Notes: a model not told the origin generated them from the letters alone. Positions 26,829 through 35,116 are shown, counted from the stretch's first letter. The stretch: 64,000 nt of DNA from Pseudanabaena galeata CCNP1313 (GCF_029910235.1 NZ_CP112876.1:62001-126000), one strand, 5' to 3'. Numbers and translations: made by a program.

Positions 26829-27401
26829 ATGACTAATAGAAATGTAAATAGAGATGTAAATAGAGATGTAAATAGAGATGTAAATAGAGATGTAAATAGA
26901 GATGTAAATAGAGATGTAAATCCTACCGATCAAAGTGATGCCAATCTCGATCCAATTACGGGAGAAGTTGGGTCGCATCCTTTGGGAACGGGTGTAGGAG
27001 CTACAGGTGCTGGCACTGTAGCCACAGTCATCGGTGGTGCTGTTGGTGGACCAGTTGGTGCTGTCGTTGGTGCTGTCATCGGATCAGTCGTTGGTGGTTT
27101 AGCGGGCAAGGATATAGCTGAGCAAGTTAATCCTACTTTTGAAGAAACCAATTGGCAGGAGACTTATACTTCTAGCACCTATATTGATTCTGATAAAACT
27201 TACGAAGATTATCAACCAGCCTATCGTACTGGCTATGAAGGATACGAGCGCTATGGGCAGAGTGGTCGCACTTATAGCGAAGTTGATACGGATTTGCGGC
27301 GTGACTATCAAGCTAATCAAACTGGAAGTTTACCTTGGGAACAGGCTAAATATGCAGTGAAAGATGCTTGGAATCAAGCCTCTAAATCATTTAACCGATA
27401 A
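26829..27401 (+). CDS. Glycine-zipper protein with N-terminal VNRD repeats
   Basis: 190 residues. AAAGGACAGG precedes the ATG. The N-terminus is a run of seven near-identical 4-residue units (VNRD). Then comes a Gly/Ala/Val zipper (VATVIGGAVGGPVGAVVGAV, IGSVVGGLAGKDIAEQVNP) that could form a membrane hairpin. The acidic, Tyr-rich tail (SSTYIDSDKTYEDYQPAYR) ends in LPWEQAKYAVKDAWN. It resembles cyanobacterial proteins annotated only as hypothetical. The 12-bp DNA repeat makes copy number prone to change. Confidence 0.8.
   Translation: MTNRNVNRDVNRDVNRDVNRDVNRDVNRDVNPTDQSDANLDPITGEVGSHPLGTGVGATGAGTVATVIGGAVGGPVGAVVGAVIGSVVGGLAGKDIAEQVNPTFEETNWQETYTSSTYIDSDKTYEDYQPAYRTGYEGYERYGQSGRTYSEVDTDLRRDYQANQTGSLPWEQAKYAVKDAWNQASKSFNR
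26835..26918 (+). repeat. Seven 12-bp in-frame tandem repeats
   Basis: The unit AATAGAGATGTA occurs seven times (the first has one change) and encodes N-R-D-V. Because the unit is a multiple of three, slippage would change protein length without breaking the frame. Confidence 0.92.
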
Positions 27402-27521
27402 AACCCATTTTTGAGACTGTGTAAATGCTTTGCAATCTGGAAATGAAGTTTAGTAGAGAATGAGTTCTATTACAATTTATTTCATAGTAAAGCAAGTTCA
27501 TCAAGTCACTCAAGTAGTAAC

Positions 27522-27658
27522 AGATGTTACGTGGAAGTTTCTAGACTCCTCACCCCTCACTCCTCACCCAAAAGGAGAGAGGGGCATAAGAAATTAGTCT
27601 TACTCCCCCCTCTTCCTTGATGGGAGAGCAGGGGGCGAGAAACTTCCACGTAACATCT
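27522..27658. repeat. Palindromic element, family F, copy 2
   Basis: The ends AGATGTTACGTGGAAGTTTC and GAAACTTCCACGTAACATCT are perfect 20-bp complements around a CTCACCCCTCACTCC core. It is followed within 5 bp by a family C element, so the 430-bp gap 27402-27830 is almost all repeat. Confidence 0.8.
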
Positions 27659-27662
27659 GTAG

Positions 27663-27783
27663 TAAGTAGCTAGGCATGAGTAAACTTAAACCCAAATTGC
27701 TAGACCGCCTGTTGAGCAGACGACCCGACAGTATCGTGCATCACAGGTTTTAGCTTTAGTTCTTAATTATGCCTAGCTACTTA
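27663..27783. repeat. TA-type element, family C, copy 1
   Basis: The terminal repeats TAAGTAGCTAGGCATGAGTA and TTATGCCTAGCTACTTA enclose about 85 bp of unrelated sequence with no coding frame. The second copy, at 46244, has the same ends but a different, palindromic centre. Confidence 0.75.
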
Positions 27784-27830
27784 GATTGTATCTATCACTA
27801 TTTATTTGGATTATTTTGGAGAGATTAACT

Positions 27831-28556
27831 ATGATTAGCAAGAAGATGCCTTCTACCTCTCGACGTTCCCTGATCAAATGGGGGATTTATGGAATTGGTG
27901 GTATTGCAATTGGGGCTATGCCGCAAGCGATCTATGCCCAGTCAAACAGTCGTGGCAAGATGCTCAGCTTTAATGCTAATGATATTGGCATTCTCAACTT
28001 CGCTTTGTTATTAGAAGAAATTGAAGCTGCTTTTTATAAAGCCGTAGTCAGTTCGGGCAAAATTACAAATAGTCGAGAACTTGAATATATGAAGTATTTC
28101 GGCACTCAAGAGGTTTCCCATGTGAAATTTCTTCGTAGTGTTTTAGCTAACCAAGCTCTCTTTACAACAGAAGATTTAAGTTTTAATTTCTCTGGTCTCA
28201 ACGATATTCTTTCTAACCGCGATCGCATTTTAGATACCGCAGTTACGCTAGAAGATCTGGGCGTACATGCCTATAATGGCGCAGGCATGAGCATGACTAA
28301 TCCCACATTTTTGCTTGCGGCTGGTTCGATTGTCTCTGTAGAAGCTAGACATGCCGCTGGAGTAAGGGCGCTACTTAACAGACCAACGATAGAACCAGAT
28401 GGCGATCGCTTAGTTGATGATGCCAACTTAGATGCTACCCTCAATCCTTTTAAAGGCAAGTCTTACGACGAGCTATATACGCCTAAGCAGATTGTGGCGA
28501 TCGTGAGTTCACTAAATATACTCACCAATCCCATTGGCGGCGCTCTCATTAGCTAA
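27831..28556 (+). CDS. Tat-exported ferritin-like domain protein
   Basis: 241 residues from ATG 27831, with GGAGAG upstream. STSRRSLIKWGIYGIGGIAI is a twin-arginine signal ending near IYAQ. The mature part is a four-helix ferritin-like domain (ALLLEEIEAAFYKAVV, YFGTQEVSHVKFLRSVL, TLEDLGVHAYNGAG, IVSVEARHAAGVRALL) with E..H pairs spaced as in desiccation-related PCC13-62 proteins. These may bind a di-metal centre, but activity is unproven. It closes a group of stress/envelope genes. Confidence 0.88.
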   Translation: MISKKMPSTSRRSLIKWGIYGIGGIAIGAMPQAIYAQSNSRGKMLSFNANDIGILNFALLLEEIEAAFYKAVVSSGKITNSRELEYMKYFGTQEVSHVKFLRSVLANQALFTTEDLSFNFSGLNDILSNRDRILDTAVTLEDLGVHAYNGAGMSMTNPTFLLAAGSIVSVEARHAAGVRALLNRPTIEPDGDRLVDDANLDATLNPFKGKSYDELYTPKQIVAIVSSLNILTNPIGGALIS

Positions 28557-28689
28557 AGCCGATACACCACACTTGCGAATACACTCATGCAAAAGGATAC
28601 AGCTAAGATGACCATCTACTCCTCTACTTTGAGAACGAAGCTTAAGAGCGTGTTTGAGAAGTCTTTTATTTAGCGTAAATGGTAACTAC

Positions 28690-28975
28690 TCAGGATTCAG
28701 ACTGGCTTTTTGATACACACTGGGATAAAGCACAGAAGGCTATAAACTAGTAGACTGCCAAAGGAAATTTGCGGGGTTATCGAAACGAGCAAAGCTCGTT
28801 TCGATAACCCCCAACTAGTCAAAGTTCTAGTGGCGGACTACTAGCCTTTGGGCGTGCTTAACTATGGTTTCCATATCGTTATTTAAATTAGTACTACGCC
28901 CTTTTTTTCACATCTCTCGTCTTTTCGCAACCCCTTTTTAGGATGGTGCAAGATCTCAGATAAGGATCTCAGTCA
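28690..28975 (-). pseudogene. IS 5' remnant, second copy, itself interrupted by a small palindrome
   Basis: On the reverse strand the sequence from 28975 matches 10604-10790. Skipping the insertion, it reads METIVKHAQRLVYSLLCFIPVCIKKPV and a stop. It is the same transposase N-terminus as at 10695, with the frame better kept. The 90-bp element at 28751-28840 splits it. The remaining bases 28557-28690 show no feature. Confidence 0.55.
28751..28840. repeat. 90-bp palindromic element, family D, inserted in the IS remnant
   Basis: The ends TAGACTGCCA and TGGCGGACTA (8 of 10 complementary) bracket a hairpin GGGTTATCGAAACGAGC - AAA - complement. CTAG lies on each side (28747-28750, 28841-28844). 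The homologous site at 10725-10728 has a single CTAG, which shows the empty site. Confidence 0.85.
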
Positions 28976-28999
28976 AACCCTTTAACTAACTTCACCTAT

Positions 29000-29656
29000 C
29001 TACCTAGTTGAGTGTAAATCTTTGAGAATCGTGACAATTTTCTCTGGCTCTAGCCTTTGGGTATAGTCAGTATCTACAAAAGCGTAGACGATCGCTCCAT
29101 CAGTATTGATAATATAGGTCGCAGGAATCGGCAACTCAAAACTCTGATCGCCATTGCTTGCAGGTAAATCAACTCCAAACTTGGCATAGATCGGGCGAAG
29201 ATTTTCAGGCACTGTAAACACTAATCCAAATTCCCTTGCTACATAATTACCAACATCGCTTAGAACCTCAAAGGAGAGTTTAGCTTTCTCTACCGTTGAC
29301 AGAGAATTGTCGGGAGTTTGGGGAGAAATAGCAACTAGAATCGCTCCCTGTGCTTGAATTTCAGGTAAAGCTTGCTGCAAAGCCCGTAACTCTAAATTGC
29401 AATAGGGACACCAGCCGCCACGATAGAAAGAAATTACGACAGATCCATGTTTGAGAAGATTTTGAATACTTACAGGTTCACCAATTACATTGGGTAAATT
29501 CACATCGGGAATATTGTCACCAATTCGCAAACTATGATTGACAATTCCCGAACTTGCCAGTTCTCCTGCTGCTTGTTGCATGATTGCTTTGATTTCTGGA
29601 GGAACCTGCAATTGTGTTTGTGCAGAAAAGCTGGCTAAATCTTCGGTTAGGCTCAT
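29000..29656 (-). CDS. Peroxiredoxin-like AhpC/TSA thiol peroxidase
   Basis: 218 residues, start supported by AAAGGAGAG. The thioredoxin fold contains SFYRGGWCPYCNLELRALQ (Cys83, Cys86), FEVLSDVGNYVAREFGLVF and AIVYAFVDTDYTQRLEP. The CPYC pair is that of the AhpC/TSA subgroup often fused or linked to thioredoxin-like reductants. It probably reduces alkyl hydroperoxides in the cytoplasm. It is transcribed after a CopZ-type domain gene and remnants of a thioredoxin cluster, which could supply electrons. Confidence 0.88.
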   Translation of the reverse strand: MSLTEDLASFSAQTQLQVPPEIKAIMQQAAGELASSGIVNHSLRIGDNIPDVNLPNVIGEPVSIQNLLKHGSVVISFYRGGWCPYCNLELRALQQALPEIQAQGAILVAISPQTPDNSLSTVEKAKLSFEVLSDVGNYVAREFGLVFTVPENLRPIYAKFGVDLPASNGDQSFELPIPATYIINTDGAIVYAFVDTDYTQRLEPEKIVTILKDLHSTR

Positions 29657-29698
29657 AATATACTCTCCTTTAATTTTTTAAGTTTTTTAATCTAATGT

Positions 29699-30013
29699 TT
29701 AGGTAGCGCATAAGCATAGGATGAGCGCCGCTCGTCCTATCCAAAAATTCTGCATATTTTGAAAGACTGGGATTTTCAATTGATCTGTATTAAATACCTG
29801 TTGGCTTTCTGAGTAATAAACAACTGGGCAATCACTACTTTTGCAAAAGTGATAGATAGATTCAGCATTGATTTGCTCCAAAGCTGTGGGAATAAGTAAA
29901 CTCTTAAGAGTGACTAATCCAGCTAATTTACCTTGCTTGCCATTGTGAGGGCAAATTAGGACAGATTTTTTAACAGGAAATTTATCATTAGATGGAGTGC
30001 AGCAATCATACAT
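29699..30013 (-). CDS. Stand-alone CopZ-type zinc/Fe-S domain protein, C-terminus altered by a hairpin
   Basis: 104 residues. YDCCTPSNDK, SVLICPHNGKQGKLAGLVTL, ESIYHFCKSSDCPVVYY and VFNTDQLKIPVFQ match the N-terminal zinc/[2Fe-2S] domain of CopZ-type copper chaperones. The copper-binding HMA domain is absent. The last 14 or so codons (WIGRAALILCLCAT) read through a palindrome at 29715-29741 (ATAGGATGAGC - GCC - GCTCGTCCTAT), so the natural end was probably earlier. Confidence 0.75.
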   Translation of the reverse strand: MYDCCTPSNDKFPVKKSVLICPHNGKQGKLAGLVTLKSLLIPTALEQINAESIYHFCKSSDCPVVYYSESQQVFNTDQLKIPVFQNMQNFWIGRAALILCLCAT

Positions 30014-30035
30014 AAATAACCTCTATCCAAGTAAG

Positions 30036-30317
30036 TTATAGAGGCTTCTGAATTATCTCAGCATAAAACCTTTTGGGCTTAAGTCCTGCAATTTTCTCAA
30101 TTAGGCGATCGCCTTTGAATAGAACCACTGTTGGCGCAGAGCGAACACCTAACTTAATTGCCAAGTCTGGCTCTTCAGTCATATCAATATCAGCTAGATA
30201 GAATTTGCCTTCTTGTTCAGCAGCAAGTTGATGGAGCAGAGGTTCTAAGGTTTCGCAAGCACTGCAATTTTGCATAACAAGATCGGTATCGCGATCAGGT
30301 TTCTGAAGGTGTTTCAT
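30036..30317 (-). CDS. Chimeric thioredoxin: CcdA N-terminus joined to thioredoxin C-terminal part
   Basis: 93 residues. MKHLQKPDRDTDLVMQ matches the first 16 residues of the CcdA gene at 59085. From NCSACETL onward it matches residues 32-108 of the thioredoxin at 56163. A deletion between ccdA and trx in a duplicated cluster would make this joint. It keeps the CSAC pair but lacks the first beta strand, so folding is doubtful. It may be a remnant rather than a working protein. Confidence 0.7.
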   Translation of the reverse strand: MKHLQKPDRDTDLVMQNCSACETLEPLLHQLAAEQEGKFYLADIDMTEEPDLAIKLGVRSAPTVVLFKGDRLIEKIAGLKPKRFYAEIIQKPL

Positions 30318-30395
30318 AAAGGGTTCCTGAGATGGGAGATGAAAAGCATTCCATTTATCTAGTTTTTTTTTAGGACAAATGGAATGCTTTTGTAT

Positions 30396-30887
30396 TTATT
30401 TTGTCAGAGCAGCATCTAATACTTTGGAGTAAGCTGTTTTGTCTGGATTATTGCGTTATTGCGCCAAGATTTTGCCCGTGGCAGGATCGACAATTGTGAG
30501 CGATCCTGTTTGGGTTTTATTCTCGGCAAGAAATTTGCTCAGTCCTAGCTCTTGAGCAATAGCTTCCACCGCCGCCGTGGTGAATTTGTCCGATACATCA
30601 AGTACAACAAATTCCACTTTGCCTTCGTATTCTTTTTTAGATCGGAGACGGTTGGGGCGATGTTTTTGCAAGCAGGACACCAACTAGCATAAATATCAAC
30701 AACTACAGGCTTGCCTTGCAACTTTTTGGCGAGCGGTCCACCGACATTAGCGGATTGGGCCTAGGCGGCTTCACCTGCGATCGCTTCGGATAGAGATTGT
30801 TGCAGAGATGCTGGCTTTACCAAGGCGATCACTGTGCCAACACTTAAAGGCGATCGCGGTCAAAGTTGTCAAATACTTAACTTTCAT
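30396..30887 (-). pseudogene. Decayed exported thioredoxin, recombinant of two paralogues
   Basis: The 5' part (signal region, GEAAxAQSxNVGGPLAKKLQG) matches the gene at 60398. The 3' part (GLSKFLAENKTQTGSLTIVD, ATGKILAQ) matches the gene at 59815. Frames are broken: a stop in CCTAGG near 30762, a shift near 30640 and an early stop near 30456. Upstream sequence to about 31110 also matches that before 60398, so a whole region was duplicated. The rest of the gap to 31262 holds only the palindrome at 31166. Confidence 0.85.
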
Positions 30888-31165
30888 AGAGATTTCTCAG
30901 GTGAAATATGAGACTGATTTCAAGACTGAGTCTATTAAAGATGAGAAAAATGAGTCTCAGATGAGGGGTAGATGGATATTAAATAAAGCTTGCATTCTTG
31001 CAAAACTTTTCTTGCGATTCGCTTGATCGGTAATTGCTGTAGGAAAGTGAATCTCCTACATTGTGAAGTTTATCTGATTGAGAATTATTTATTTATTACT
31101 CATGTCAGCTTCATCTTGGATGGATATCTTATAGATGTATGCATTCCTCTCACACCTAATTTTTA

Positions 31166-31216
31166 CAGTGAAATTTTTAAAATTACTGCAAAGCAGTAAT
31201 TTTAAAAATTTCACTG
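31166..31216. repeat. Perfect palindrome, 24-bp arms, loop AAA, before DUF3179 gene
   Basis: CAGTGAAATTTTTAAAATTA CTGC - AAA - exact complement. The apex is GC-AAA-GC. It lies 46 bp before the DUF3179 start, so in the transcript leader it could form a strong stem. Confidence 0.65.
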
Positions 31217-31262
31217 ATTTTTATTTTAGAAGGATGAATTCACTAACTAAATATATAAAACC

Positions 31263-32279
31263 ATGAAGTATTCCAAAAAAATAGTATTTATCGGCGGAGC
31301 CAGCCTAATAATTTTGATGACAACTTTAGCCGTTCAAGCCATTGGACAAGACAACTTAAAACTGAAGATGTTTGCTTTGACACAACATTTTCACGATCAA
31401 AATAAAGAGCTAGGCGATTTGCGATCGCAGAATGTTGATCCAGATAAAAATACAAGGATTGATCTGACCCAACTACTAAATGGCGGGCCGCCTAAAGATG
31501 GAATTCCCAGCATTGACAAACCAGTTTTTGATAATGCTCAAACGACCTCTTTTAAAAGTGATGAGCAGGTAATTGGTGTAGTGATTAATGGAGAAGCAAA
31601 AGCCTATCCATTGGGAATTTTAAATTGGCATGAAATCGTTAATGATCGTCTTGGCGATCGTAATATTACAGTTTCCTATTGTCCTCTCTGTGATACAGGA
31701 ATAGCTTTTGAGCGTGGTAATAGTACCTATGGGGTTTCAGGAAAGCTCTATCAAAGCTGTTTAGTTATGTACGATCGCGCTGATGATACTCTCTATGCAC
31801 AACCTTGGGCAATAGGCGTAGTGGGTTCTCAAGTAAACCGACCTTTAAAACGTTTGCCAATTGTCAAAACTAACCTTGGCAATTGGCTCAAAAAATATCC
31901 CAATAGCCAAGTTCTATCTACCGAAACAGGTCATAGCCGAGACTACTTCCGTTATCCCTATGGTGAATACTTAACCAGTAAAGATCTTGTGTTTCCTGTT
32001 CGTAATCAAGACAAACTCGCTCATCATCCCAAAGCGATCGTTAGCTATGTATGGGAACCCGATCAGAAAACGCCAAACAATCTCTTCTCAGGAGTCAGTC
32101 ATCAATTTATCCATGAGGAAGTAAAACGTGTTAGCAACCAGACCATCAACTTCAATGGTCGTCAAATTCGCGCCCGATGGGAACAACAATTAGAAACAGT
32201 AATTATTGAAGAAAGTGATGGTTCTACAGTTCCCAGCACTACCGCTTTTGCCTTTGTATATCCAGCCTTTTTTAGGTAA
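31263..32279 (+). CDS. DUF3179 protein with N-terminal signal/anchor
   Basis: 338 residues. A signal or anchor helix (IVFIGGASLIILMTTLAVQA) is followed by DUF3179 features: VIGVVINGEAKAYPLGILNW, VSYCPLCDTGIAFER (two Cys), YGVSGKLYQSCLVMYDR and YPYGEYLTS near the end. The function of the family is unknown. It probably sits in the periplasm or on the inner membrane. No clear ribosome site is visible before this ATG. A palindrome follows its stop. Confidence 0.88.
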   Translation: MKYSKKIVFIGGASLIILMTTLAVQAIGQDNLKLKMFALTQHFHDQNKELGDLRSQNVDPDKNTRIDLTQLLNGGPPKDGIPSIDKPVFDNAQTTSFKSDEQVIGVVINGEAKAYPLGILNWHEIVNDRLGDRNITVSYCPLCDTGIAFERGNSTYGVSGKLYQSCLVMYDRADDTLYAQPWAIGVVGSQVNRPLKRLPIVKTNLGNWLKKYPNSQVLSTETGHSRDYFRYPYGEYLTSKDLVFPVRNQDKLAHHPKAIVSYVWEPDQKTPNNLFSGVSHQFIHEEVKRVSNQTINFNGRQIRARWEQQLETVIIEESDGSTVPSTTAFAFVYPAFFR

Positions 32280-32311
32280 TTGCTAAATGGCATAGAATGC
32301 CATTTAGCAAT
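32279..32311. terminator. Perfect palindrome at the DUF3179 stop, 15-bp arms, loop AGA
   Basis: ATTGCTAAATGGCAT - AGA - exact complement, beginning on the stop codon. It probably acts as a terminator. Confidence 0.6.
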
Positions 32312-32348
32312 ACTTTATGATCTTTAAATAAACAGGAAATATAATAAA

Positions 32349-32744
32349 ATGAGTCAATTTGGCTATTCTTCCAAACATCTCCAATGGTTATCGAATGCTG
32401 CCAAGTATCTATCTATTGACAAGACTATTAATAGAGCAAATAGTGATCATGCTCAACAATCTAGCGATCGCCACATCACCAAACCTAATGAGCTTGAAGA
32501 ACTACTTTTACAGGTTCTAGAAATTGTCGGATTAGCTTGTTGGATTGAGATTGAGACCCTAAATCCCAATTATATTTATTATTTTGGTCCTTTTGTGAAT
32601 CTTGAGCAGGCTAAAGATTCACAAGCTATCTATATCGAAGATTTGACTCAAGAAAATGCTATTTGTCAGCGAATTGAAATTAAGTTCTGTCGTCCCAAAT
32701 CTCTAACTGTGGAATTACCAGAGCCAACATCTAAGACTTTATGA
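32349..32744 (+). CDS. DUF1816 (CpcD-related) protein
   Basis: 131 residues. The C-terminal part (about 55-118) is LACWIEIETLNPNYIYYFGP, FVNLEQAKDSQAIYIEDLTQ, ENAICQRIEIKFCRP, the DUF1816 pattern found almost only in cyanobacteria and distantly like phycobilisome CpcD. The first 50 residues are unmatched. Its stop overlaps the start of a GST-type gene (ATGA), now broken. Confidence 0.83.
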   Translation: MSQFGYSSKHLQWLSNAAKYLSIDKTINRANSDHAQQSSDRHITKPNELEELLLQVLEIVGLACWIEIETLNPNYIYYFGPFVNLEQAKDSQAIYIEDLTQENAICQRIEIKFCRPKSLTVELPEPTSKTL

Positions 32745-33404
32745 GACTTTTTTATACCCCAGCCTCTCCGTATGCCAGAATTGTCAGAATCATAATTTTG
32801 GAACTGGGACTAAATGCTCGCGTTCAGCTAGAAATTGTCTCTTTGTGCGATCGCCATATAGCAATCCTAAATAGGTTGTGAGAGCGCCCCTTCGGGGCGC
32901 TCTCTCACAACACTCAAAATCTTACAACTCATTTAGGAGCGCCATAGTGAGTTATTAAAATATAACCCTATTGGCAAAGTACCCACTCTAGAGACAGATG
33001 ATCAATTTATCTTAGTCGAAACAGAATTAATTGGTAGATATCTGAATCAACTTAACCCTGATATCGCTCTATTCCCTGAGCCTAATGATCTTTTCGCTCA
33101 ACATTTATATGGGATGACCACATCTTTTCTAGAAGGAGTCTGTACTTGGGCAAGAGAATATTTACGTCCATGTCATGAACAATCATTAGCAATTATCGAC
33201 CTAGAGCAATTAAGAGCATCTCGATGTTTAGATTATTTTGAAAAAATCGCTCATAAATTAGGACAAAATCTTTCTCTAACTCATGTCATCCTTGCTGTAG
33301 CTCTGAGTATGGAAAAGCAAACTAACTGGCTATGGCAGCCCAATTATCCGCAATTAGCAATATGGTATCAACAATTTTGTCAGCGCCCATCTATGAGAAT
33401 ATAA
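32741..33404 (+). pseudogene. Glutathione S-transferase gene broken by an 86-bp element
   Basis: The N-terminal thioredoxin fold starts RLFYTPASPYARIVRIIILE (Ser in the usual catalytic place) and runs to about 32858. After the element at 32859-32944 it resumes SELLKYNPIGKVPTLETDD with the conserved cis-Pro VPTL, then the helical domain to 33404. Removing the element plus one TA restores ...CDRHSELLKYNP... in frame. With it, translation stops about seven codons into the insert. The rest of the frame is intact, so the loss is recent. Confidence 0.9.
32859..32944. repeat. TA-flanked palindrome, family B, copy 2, inside the GST gene
   Basis: 86 bp from TAGCAATCCTAAATAG to ATTTAGGAGCGCCA with TA on both sides (32857-58, 32945-46). 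Its GCGCCCC-TTC-GGGGCGC centre is like that of copy 1 at 24346, but the loop is flipped (TTC against GAA). Confidence 0.85.
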
Positions 33405-33409
33405 ACCCC

Positions 33410-33444
33410 AAAACCTGTGCCACGCTTTGCGTGGCACAGGTTTT
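33410..33444. terminator. Perfect palindrome with A/T tracts, 16-bp arms, loop TTT
   Basis: AAAACCTGTGCCACGC - TTT - exact complement, followed by ATTTTT. It is a good intrinsic terminator for the operon ending in the GST pseudogene. Confidence 0.75.
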
Positions 33445-33639
33445 ATTTTTTCCGATTAAGTAGTTTACTATACCGACAACTATATGTTTTATATGATATT
33501 AAGCCACCCCTCATATAGGACTCATCTAAGGAGTAGAGAATATATTCATCAACAAATTAGCGGTCTGGAAAGTTTCTTCTGAAGTACTTTAAGCCTTAAC
33601 TCTCCACAAGCTAATACAAAATATATGGAGACTCGTAAT

Positions 33640-34215
33640 ATGTTTAACCGAAATAATGAAAATGCAAAACTATCTTTCCTCTCGCTTCTCGCTTCAAGCG
33701 CCTTGGTTTTAGGTGGTATTGCATTTGTTGCGCCAGCCAATGCTGTGCAATTCAGCAATGGCGAAACCGCTTTCAATAGTCCGCCAACCCTGATTGATAG
33801 TGATACTGACTCTTTAACCTTAGATAGAGCAACAACTTATTACTTCACAGTCAAGGTTCCTGAAAATGCTGGAAAACCTCTGAAGAGCTTACAAATCAAA
33901 CAGACTAGTAATATAGATCCAGTTGAGTTTGTTGCCAATGAAAGTCGAGCCTATTTTGGTAACGGATTATCTGGAGCAGCAACAATTGCTTTGGCTAGTG
34001 TCGGCGGAGAATCTCCTGCCCGTGGTAATGCATCAGTGGTTTTTGCAGAACCGATCGCTCCTGGGAAAACGGTAACGATCGCTATACGCGCAAAGAACAA
34101 TCTTTCTAATGGAGGCAGTGGTGTGTATCTATTTGGTGTGACCGCATTTCCAGAAGGTCAAACCAGTCGTGGACAATTTCTGGGCTTTGGACGTTTACAT
34201 TTTTATAATCAGTAA
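33640..34215 (+). CDS. Exported DUF2808 protein
   Basis: 191 residues from ATG 33640, chosen because GGAG ends 9 bp before it while the ATG at 33625 has none. The signal peptide LSFLSLLASSALVLGGIAFV ends near ANA. The mature part is DUF2808: FNSPPTLIDSDTDSLTLDRA, YYFTVKVPENAGKPLKSLQI, EPIAPGKTVTIAIRAKNN, closing YLFGVTAFPEGQ. The family is largely cyanobacterial and extracytoplasmic, with unknown function. Confidence 0.87.
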   Translation: MFNRNNENAKLSFLSLLASSALVLGGIAFVAPANAVQFSNGETAFNSPPTLIDSDTDSLTLDRATTYYFTVKVPENAGKPLKSLQIKQTSNIDPVEFVANESRAYFGNGLSGAATIALASVGGESPARGNASVVFAEPIAPGKTVTIAIRAKNNLSNGGSGVYLFGVTAFPEGQTSRGQFLGFGRLHFYNQ

Positions 34216-34228
34216 CATTCAGCTACAC

Positions 34229-34279
34229 CCAAAAAAGCATAAAAAATGCGGCGGAGCCGCATTTTTTATGCTTTTTTGG
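34229..34279. terminator. Perfect palindrome between converging genes, 24-bp arms, loop GGA
   Basis: CCAAAAAAGCATAAAAAATG CGGC - GGA - exact complement with T-rich outer arms. It lies between DUF2808 (+) and pstB (-), so it is probably a bidirectional terminator. Confidence 0.75.
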
Positions 34280-34286
34280 CTATTTT

Positions 34287-35063
34287 TTAGCCTTTTCTTC
34301 CTGAGATATAAGCATTAGTTAAAGAATGTTGAGGGGACTCGAAAATCTGCGCGGTTGTACCTGACTCGATTAATCTGCCAATTTGATCTTGTACCCAGAA
34401 AACTGCAACTTGATCGGCGATACGCCGCGCTTGGGAAAGATTGTGCGTAACCACGATTAAAGTATATTGATTGCGTAAATGTAGCATTAAATCTTCGATA
34501 ACTTCGCTAGAGATGGGATCGAGAGCGCTACATGGTTCATCCATTAATAATATTTCTGGTTGCAGGGCGATCGCACGGGCTAGACAGAGGCGCTGCTGTT
34601 GCCCACCAGAAAGAGACAGTGCAGAGCTTTGGAGCCGATCTTTTACTTCCTGCCAGAGTCCCACCTGTTGCAGACTAGATTCGATAATCTCATCAATTTG
34701 TTGGCGCTGCTTGATGCCATGCTCACGCAAAGGGAATTCCAGATTTTTGATAATCGATAATGGAAAAGGATTCGGCTTCTGAAACAACATCCCCACGCGG
34801 CGGCGCAAATTGACGACATTAATCCTGTGGATATCTTCACCATCAAGAAGAACTTCTCCTGAGAGTTGATATTTTGGCGTAAGTTCAATCAGTCGATTGA
34901 GGCAATTAAGAAAGCTCGTCTTACCACAGCCCGATGGTCCGATTAGAGCCGTAATGCTATTCGGGAGAATCGCTAAGTTAATATTCTCAAAGGCTGGCTT
35001 TTTGCCATAGCATAAGGATAAATTTTGTGTTTGCAATATTGGAGAAATAGAATTAGTTGACAT
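34287..35063 (-). CDS. pstB: Phosphate ABC transporter ATP-binding protein PstB
   Basis: 258 residues. Walker A GPSGCGKTS, signature LSLSGGQQQRLCLARA, Walker B ILLMDEPCSALD and VVTHNLSQARRIADQVAVFW with LIESGTTAQIFESPQ near the end are the PstB pattern. It drives phosphate import with PstA and PstC and is last in the operon. A 25-bp palindrome separates it from pstA. Confidence 0.95.
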   Translation of the reverse strand: MSTNSISPILQTQNLSLCYGKKPAFENINLAILPNSITALIGPSGCGKTSFLNCLNRLIELTPKYQLSGEVLLDGEDIHRINVVNLRRRVGMLFQKPNPFPLSIIKNLEFPLREHGIKQRQQIDEIIESSLQQVGLWQEVKDRLQSSALSLSGGQQQRLCLARAIALQPEILLMDEPCSALDPISSEVIEDLMLHLRNQYTLIVVTHNLSQARRIADQVAVFWVQDQIGRLIESGTTAQIFESPQHSLTNAYISGRKG

Positions 35064-35090
35064 AGGATTTAAATAGTAATATTGAGTGAA

Positions 35091-35115
35091 AGAGAAAGCG
35101 CTTCGCGCTTTCTCT
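35091..35115. repeat. Small palindrome between pstA and pstB, loop TTC
   Basis: AGAGAAAGCGC - TTC - GCGCTTTCTCT. It may lower pstB expression relative to pstA or stabilise the upstream message. Confidence 0.5.
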
Positions 35116-35116
35116 T

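Noticed and set aside
30456-30683. 75-residue thioredoxin-like frame as a gene
   Set aside because: It lacks the active site and signal peptide and is the surviving middle of a pseudogene.
30808-31199. Two short forward frames
   Set aside because: They overlap the duplicated leader of the thioredoxin cluster, which is non-coding in the intact copy.
33114-33404. 96-residue frame as an independent gene
   Set aside because: It is the C-terminal half of the GST interrupted at 32859; coding similarity begins upstream of its first ATG.
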